Assembly (NCBI RefSeq): GCF_001006785.1
Contig: NZ_CDHO01000003.1
Location: 248,001 to 312,000 of the forward strand
Length of the DNA stretch: 64,000 bases
Direction: 5' to 3'
Origin: Hyphomicrobium_B sp001006785
GTDB taxonomy: Bacteria; Pseudomonadota; Alphaproteobacteria; Rhizobiales; Hyphomicrobiaceae
The notes beneath the pieces were generated by a model. The model saw only the letters and a list, made by a program, of their open reading frames with translations, did not search any database and was not told the origin of the DNA. Shown here piece by piece: positions 59,489 to 64,000 of this stretch. The translations under genes and the position numbers were made by a program. The first letter of the stretch is position 1. Each line of letters opens with the position of its first letter.

Positions 59489-61483
59489 ATGACCTCTGAT
59501 GCAACGCCGCTAGCTCCCTCCTCTTCGGTCAATGCCGTCCCGGTCACGGGCATCGGCGCTTCTGCCGGCGGAATTCCCGCGCTACAGGCTTTTTTCAAGA
59601 CCCTTCCGAGCGACACTGGCGCGGCCTATGTCGTCATTCTTCATCTCGACCCGGAACACCAAAGCGATCTGGCGCGGATCCTGTCGCTCGCGACCAGCAT
59701 GCCCGTCACCGAAGTCGGCGACGCCACAGACATAGTTGCCAACCACGTCTACGTAATAAGCCCGAACCGCAGGCTTCTCATATCGGCTTCCCAGATCTCG
59801 ACCGCGCCATTCGATGAACCCCGCGGACAGCGCGCGCCGGTCGATTCTTTTTTCCGCTCGCTCGCCAGGCAGCATGGTGACGGATTCGCGATCATCATGT
59901 CGGGCGCCGGTTCCGACGGCTCGAATGGCGTCAAGGACATCAAGGAAAACGGCGGCATCGTCCTGGTGCAGGATCCAGCCGAAGCTTCATTCTCCTCGAT
60001 GCCGCGGGCCGCCATCGCAAGCGGCGTCGCCGATCTCATCCTGCCCATCCGCGACATCGCCTTACGAATACCGGAGTTGATCCGGAAGAAGGGACAGTTG
60101 CATGCCGAACAGATTGCGGGCAGCAACGAGGATGCGCTGAAACGAATTCTCGGCTTTCTGCGACTGAAAACCGGACACGATTTCTCGAACTACAAACGCC
60201 CGACCGTCGTGCGGCGGCTCGCACGACGAATGCAGGTCACGCGCTCCGACAATATCGAGGACTACACGGCTCACCTGCGCTCCAAGCCAGAAGAAATTCA
60301 GGCCTTGTTCGCCGACCTCCTCATCTCAGTCACGTGTTTTTTCCGAGACCCTCCGGCCTTCGACTACCTATCACGCGACATCATCCCAAAACTGTTCGCA
60401 AACAGAGATCCCGATTCCGTTCTGCGCGTATGGGTTCCGGGCTGCGCGACGGGCGAGGAAGTCTACTCTCTCGGCATTCTCATTCTCGAGGAAGCCGCGC
60501 GACGCGAATTGAAACCCGAGATCCAGCTTTTCGCGTCCGACCTCGACTCGACTGCTCTCGCGACCGCCCGCGAGGCCTGCTATCCTCTGTCGATCAAATC
60601 CGACGTCTCCGAACAACGGCTTCAACGATATTTCACCCGCGAGGGCGACAGCTATCGCATCAAGCGAGAAGTGCGCGATCTCGTCGTATTTGCTGCGCAC
60701 AGCTTGCTTCGTGATCCGCCGTTTTCACATATCGACCTTATCTCGTGCCGCAATTTGTTGATCTATCTGGATCGTGATCTCCAGCAGCAGGTCGCCTCTA
60801 CATTCCATTATGCTTTGAGACCCGGCGGATACTTGTTCCTCGGCTCATCCGAAACGATCGACGGCAACACGCTTTTTCGTATCGTGGATCGCGACACGCG
60901 AATTTATCAGGCATTGGAGCGGCCGCGCGACAAGCTCCCGCCGCTTCCTCGCATTCTTACCGGCCCGACGATCGCCGAACCGCCAACGCGTCCTGTCTTG
61001 CGACGGTCGCCCAGCACGAACGATATGTCCATGCATCGACAAGCTCTTGAAGCAACTGCGCCTCCCAGCATCATGATCGACGAGACGCATCAGATCGTCA
61101 CGCTGTCGGAAACGGCCGGTCGCTTTCTCCTGCACTCCGGCGGTCCGATGACGAGCGAAGCTCCTGACATCGTCCGCCCCGAACCGCCTCGACCTGCGCG
61201 CAGGACTGCATCGCGCATTCGAACAGAACCAGCCCACGCTTACGATGCCGATCCCCGTTCGTTTCAACGGAGACGAACACGCTGTAAGTCTACAAATTCG
61301 CCCTGTGCAAAAGGAAAACGACGCACGGGTCGCGCTCGTCCTGTTTCTCGAAGGCGGTCCCGTCGAACGCAAGAACGACAGCCGCACCACCGACGATTCC
61401 GCATCGACGACCGTCGTCACCGAACTTCGAGAAGAACTTCTGGCGACGCGCGAGCACCTACGGGCGAGCCGCGATCAGTATGA
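59489..61483 (+). CDS. CheB-CheR hybrid protein, N-terminal part (frameshifted)
   Basis: A CheB methylesterase domain (ITGIGASAGGIPALQAFF with Ser, HLDPEHQSDLARILS with His, SGAGSDGSNGVKDIKENGG with Asp) is followed by a CheR methyltransferase (LLISVTCFFRDPPAFDYL, VPGCATGEEVYSL, ISCRNLLIYLD). After VRPEP near base 61183 the frame turns into nonsense (PARRTASRIRTEPAHAYDAD, then RRRRTR-like) and stops at 61483. The expected continuation is in another frame from 61185 to 62585. The intact protein would be about 1031 residues. This part alone is probably real up to about residue 565. Confidence 0.88.
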   Translation: MTSDATPLAPSSSVNAVPVTGIGASAGGIPALQAFFKTLPSDTGAAYVVILHLDPEHQSDLARILSLATSMPVTEVGDATDIVANHVYVISPNRRLLISASQISTAPFDEPRGQRAPVDSFFRSLARQHGDGFAIIMSGAGSDGSNGVKDIKENGGIVLVQDPAEASFSSMPRAAIASGVADLILPIRDIALRIPELIRKKGQLHAEQIAGSNEDALKRILGFLRLKTGHDFSNYKRPTVVRRLARRMQVTRSDNIEDYTAHLRSKPEEIQALFADLLISVTCFFRDPPAFDYLSRDIIPKLFANRDPDSVLRVWVPGCATGEEVYSLGILILEEAARRELKPEIQLFASDLDSTALATAREACYPLSIKSDVSEQRLQRYFTREGDSYRIKREVRDLVVFAAHSLLRDPPFSHIDLISCRNLLIYLDRDLQQQVASTFHYALRPGGYLFLGSSETIDGNTLFRIVDRDTRIYQALERPRDKLPPLPRILTGPTIAEPPTRPVLRRSPSTNDMSMHRQALEATAPPSIMIDETHQIVTLSETAGRFLLHSGGPMTSEAPDIVRPEPPRPARRTASRIRTEPAHAYDADPRSFQRRRTRCKSTNSPCAKGKRRTGRARPVSRRRSRRTQERQPHHRRFRIDDRRHRTSRRTSGDARAPTGEPRSV

Positions 61484-62585
61484 GGCCGTGACAGAAGAAC
61501 TGCGCGCTTCCAACGAAGAGCTGCAGTCCATGAACGAAGAGTATCGCTCGACGTCCGAAGAACTGGAGACAAGCAAGGAAGAGCTCCAGTCGATCAACGA
61601 AGAGCTTCAGACGCTCAACAATGAACTCAAGCTCAAGCTCGAAAGCGTTTCGCGCGCACATAACGATCTTCAGAATCTAATGGCGGCCACGGATCTGGCG
61701 ACGCTGTTTCTCGATCCCGATATGCGCATAAACCGGTTCACGCCGCGTCTCGCTCATATTTTCAATGTTGTCAGCGGAGATGAAGGCCGGCCGATCTCCG
61801 ATTTTACGAACAAACTGAAATACAATGACCTGACGCGCGACGGCAAACGTGTCCTCGCCGATCTGACGACGATCGAGAAAACGATCGAAAGCACGGACGG
61901 CCGCTGGTTTCTGCTCCGCGTCAGGCCCTACCGGACGCTTGATGACCGCATCGAAGGCGTCGTCGTCACGTTTGTCGACATCACCGAACAACGGAAAATG
62001 GAAGAACGCTGGCAGGAGCGTCAGCACCTGCTGCTCGCCGAGCTGTCACACCGATTCAAGAATATCTACGCCGTCGTTCAAGCCATCGCCGGACAAAGCT
62101 TGCGCGACAGCGGCGCAACCGACAGCGCACGCAACACGTTGAACTCACGTTTACGTGCACTGGCGATATCGCACGATTTGCTCGTGCAGAACGAATGGCA
62201 GAGCGTCGCGTTCGAGCGGCTGTTATCGGAACAGCTCACAGGCATGACAGATCGCTTTCGTTTCGAAGGACCACACGTCGAACTTCCTGGCGAACTGGCG
62301 ACGCCGCTTGCTCTAGCTCTGCATGAGTTGGAAACCAACGCTGTCAAATACGGTGCGCTGAGCAATAAGGACGGCAAGGTCACGCTGATTTGGAAGAAAA
62401 GTGAGAAAGGTGGCAAGAAGCGCCTCTTGATCACCTGGTCGGAAGAGGGAGGCCCAAAGGTCTCCGAGCCCACCCGCAGAGGGTTCGGCAGCTCGTTGCT
62501 GGAAAAAGGCCTGCCCAATGCAGACGTTAAGCGCGAATTCCGCGTCACGGGCGTGATCTGCACAATCGACTGTCTGTTGGAATAA
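61245..62585 (+). CDS. PAS / HWE histidine kinase, C-terminal part of the CheB-CheR hybrid (frameshifted)
   Basis: This frame continues the gene begun at 59489. Reading from 61185 it gives RLDLRAGLHRAFEQNQPTL and then MPIPVRFNGDEHAVSLQ; ATG 61245 is internal and unlikely to be a real start. It has a coiled coil of Glu-rich repeats (EELRASNEELQSMNEEYRST, ETSKEELQSINEELQTLNNE), a PAS domain (LMAATDLATLFLDPDMRINRF), and an HWE-type kinase: LAELSHRFKNIYAVVQAIA with phospho-His, then LHELETNAVKYGAL and WSEEGGP. It is either one broken gene or the result of a one-base sequence error. Confidence 0.85.
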   Translation: MPIPVRFNGDEHAVSLQIRPVQKENDARVALVLFLEGGPVERKNDSRTTDDSASTTVVTELREELLATREHLRASRDQYEAVTEELRASNEELQSMNEEYRSTSEELETSKEELQSINEELQTLNNELKLKLESVSRAHNDLQNLMAATDLATLFLDPDMRINRFTPRLAHIFNVVSGDEGRPISDFTNKLKYNDLTRDGKRVLADLTTIEKTIESTDGRWFLLRVRPYRTLDDRIEGVVVTFVDITEQRKMEERWQERQHLLLAELSHRFKNIYAVVQAIAGQSLRDSGATDSARNTLNSRLRALAISHDLLVQNEWQSVAFERLLSEQLTGMTDRFRFEGPHVELPGELATPLALALHELETNAVKYGALSNKDGKVTLIWKKSEKGGKKRLLITWSEEGGPKVSEPTRRGFGSSLLEKGLPNADVKREFRVTGVICTIDCLLE

Positions 62586-62662
62586 CGTCGCCTTTAACGG
62601 CGGTTCGGAGCTTTTGCGCTGCCTCTGCGTTGACCAAGAACGCAGACTGCAGGAGCGGCGGA

Positions 62663-63376
62663 GTGGATTACAACAGAGTTTTCGCAGTAGGCGCGTCCGC
62701 CGGAGGCATCGAAGCACTTCTGACGATTGTCCAGCAATTACCCGCTGACTTCGCCGCTCCCATCCTCATCGTCGTGCATATTTCGCCCGACAGTCCTGGC
62801 TATTTACCTGATATCTTGGCGCATAACGGGCGACTGCCAGCGACGAACGGCATTGACGGGACCGTCATAGAAAATGGCCGCATCTATTTCGCTCCGCCCG
62901 ACAGGCACCTCCTCGTCGACAAGCATGGCAAACTACAAACGCTACGAGGACCCCACGAAAATTGCAGCCGTCCCGCGATTGATCCGCTATTTCGATCCGT
63001 TGCACTCGGTTTCGGCGAGCGCTCGGTCGGCGTCGTCCTGTCGGGCGGTCTCAACGACGGCTCAGCAGGTCTCCGAGCGGTAAAACTTTGCGGCGGCACG
63101 ACCGTAATACAGGACCCGTCTGACGCCATCTTCGATTCGATGCCGCTGAACGCCATGCGCAACACGACGATAGATTATTGTCTGCCTGCATCTGAAATCG
63201 GATCTCAGCTATCGAAGCTTGCCCAACAACGGCCCGCGAAGAAACCAGCGTCGATTCCACCGACGACTCGTCAGCAGATCGCACGCGAGGTCGCCAAAAT
63301 TCGTCATCGCGCGCGCCGCTTGGATTCGGCAGGCGACCGACGGCGGCGCATGACGGGAGCGACGGTCATCGACTGA
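62663..63376 (+). CDS. Stand-alone CheB methylesterase domain protein
   Basis: A 237-residue CheB catalytic domain without a receiver domain. The catalytic Ser is in VGASAGGIEALLTIV, His in VVHISPDSPGYLPDIL, and Asp in SGGLNDGSAGLRAVKLCGG. The C-terminus has a basic helical tail (RRRMTG). GTG 62663 is taken as start, because AGGAG is eight bases upstream. It follows the CheB-CheR-kinase gene closely (77 bases). Without a receiver or chemotaxis genes nearby, its target is unknown. Confidence 0.88.
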   Translation: MDYNRVFAVGASAGGIEALLTIVQQLPADFAAPILIVVHISPDSPGYLPDILAHNGRLPATNGIDGTVIENGRIYFAPPDRHLLVDKHGKLQTLRGPHENCSRPAIDPLFRSVALGFGERSVGVVLSGGLNDGSAGLRAVKLCGGTTVIQDPSDAIFDSMPLNAMRNTTIDYCLPASEIGSQLSKLAQQRPAKKPASIPPTTRQQIAREVAKIRHRARRLDSAGDRRRRMTGATVID

Positions 63377-63851
63377 GCCACACAATGTTGCGCAACGGCA
63401 CCGTCAATTTCGCAGAGTTTCCAGCTGCTCAAGCGGAGGGCGCGCGAGCCTTCAAACTGACCGCTATAACAGTCGGAGACGCCCCGAGTTTTTAAATCTC
63501 AATTTGAATGAAAGCCGATGGTCTCTCTACGCCGATCTGCATACGGATAAAAAATTCTTCCGCACACTAAAAGCGCGGGCCACGCTTTTCTAATAAACAA
63601 ATCTAGAAATCAGATTTGCCCGAACAAACCACAAATCAAGATAAGCATATTCCCGAGACACTCATAACCAACGCACATATTCTCATTTCATCTTTATTTT
63701 CCGCCACGGCTTAGTGCCCGCACTCGGACACCGATCGACATTGATCAGCATACGGAGCGCAGATCCATTCGATACGTGGACATCACAACCGGCAGGGATG
63801 TGCATGTCCACGAGGTGCCGAGCAATGGGGTTTTACGTGGAGGTATTCTAG
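63377..63851. other. AT-rich upstream region of the porin gene
   Basis: About 475 bases without a coding frame of note. It is clearly lower in GC than its surroundings (notably 63480-63700), as expected for a strong porin promoter and leader. An inverted repeat at 63775-63812 lies in the leader. Confidence 0.5.
63775..63812 (+). promoter_or_regulatory. Stem-loop in the porin leader
   Basis: CGTGGACAT (63775-63783) pairs with ATGTCCACG (63804-63812), a nine-base perfect stem. It lies 40-77 bases before the porin start codon, so it would be in the mRNA leader and could affect stability or translation. Confidence 0.45.
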
Positions 63852-64000
63852 ATGTACGGGGGCACTAGCACGCACGCTCGTTCCATTTTGGGAACAGCCG
63901 TTGCCAGCCTTATTCTGCTTGGCGTCACGCCGGTCTCTGCAGCCGATCTCGGGGGAAATTGCTGCGCGGACCTTGAAGAGCGCATCGCTGAGCTCGAAGC
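63852..64000 (+). CDS. Alphaproteobacterial porin (Porin_2 type), N-terminus only
   Basis: The open frame runs to the window end. The first 49 residues start MYGGTSTHARSILG and include a signal peptide ending near PVSAAD. The mature start is ADLGGNCCADLEERIAELEA, which is highly typical of Porin_2 family outer-membrane porins of Rhizobiales (short coiled coil followed by a beta-barrel). GGAGGT precedes ATG 63852 at optimal distance. The barrel itself is outside the window. Confidence 0.88.
   Translation, partial: MYGGTSTHARSILGTAVASLILLGVTPVSAADLGGNCCADLEERIAELE

Overview
The window looks like a chromosomal segment of an alphaproteobacterium of the Hyphomicrobiales, probably Hyphomicrobiaceae-like. 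This rests on high GC, the gene order rne / amiC-mrcA-prfB, the block M48 peptidase-dsbA-aroQ-accB-accC-aat, HWE-type histidine kinases, DUF3309 / DUF6894 / PhnA-like / DUF4142 stress proteins and the start of an alphaproteobacterial (Porin_2-type) porin at the right edge. I see no insertion sequence, prophage, integrase or CRISPR array. One tRNA (Gln, CTG) is present. Species assignment is inference only.

Region by region. 1-8 kb: two RNA methyltransferases on the minus strand (the TrmH-type one is cut by the window edge), a small exported protein, a tautomerase, then prfB with an intact programmed +1 frameshift site, mrcA (PBP1A) and amiC on the minus strand. 8-17.5 kb: rne with a long leader, then a plus-strand housekeeping block. 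17.5-29.7 kb: a LysR regulator with a YeiH-type exporter, guaA, TspO, two convergent SET-domain proteins, an RsmB-type methyltransferase, a MAPEG protein, guaB, rlmE and a Ppx/GppA phosphatase. 30-33.3 kb: an ECF sigma / anti-sigma pair co-oriented with a c-type cytochrome and a metallophosphoesterase. Two divergent promoter-like elements of identical architecture (GGAATAA-N14-GAGTC) flank the upstream region and face the operon and a small Cys-containing exported protein. 33.3-41.6 kb: a Tat-type HAD protein with altered active-site residues, a Pit/DUF47 phosphate system, and a TetR / RND efflux pair.

41.9-51 kb is the most distinctive part: an apparent amine-utilisation cluster. It has an APC permease, an XRE-cupin regulator, a split glutamate-synthase-like trio (GlxB/GlxC/GlxD, alias MgsA/B/C), a type III glutamine synthetase (GlnT / GmaS-like), a divergent FAD oxidoreductase of the PuuB/DAO type and a RidA protein. 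A palindrome TTGCA-N5-TGCAA occurs three times (two of them with one mismatched base) between permease and regulator, and once, perfectly, between glnT and the oxidoreductase. This ties the genes into one probable regulon. No N-methylglutamate dehydrogenase (mgdABCD) is seen, so the oxidative step may be done by the DAO-type enzyme.

51-64 kb: a TetR regulator with two matching operators facing an NTF2-like protein; a bacteriophytochrome histidine kinase with fused receiver; a small membrane/stress operon (DUF4142, a 22-residue membrane peptide, a PhnA-like protein, DUF3309); a Crp/Fnr regulator; a CheB-CheR-PAS-HWE kinase broken by an apparent single frameshift; a stand-alone CheB; and the start of a porin gene.
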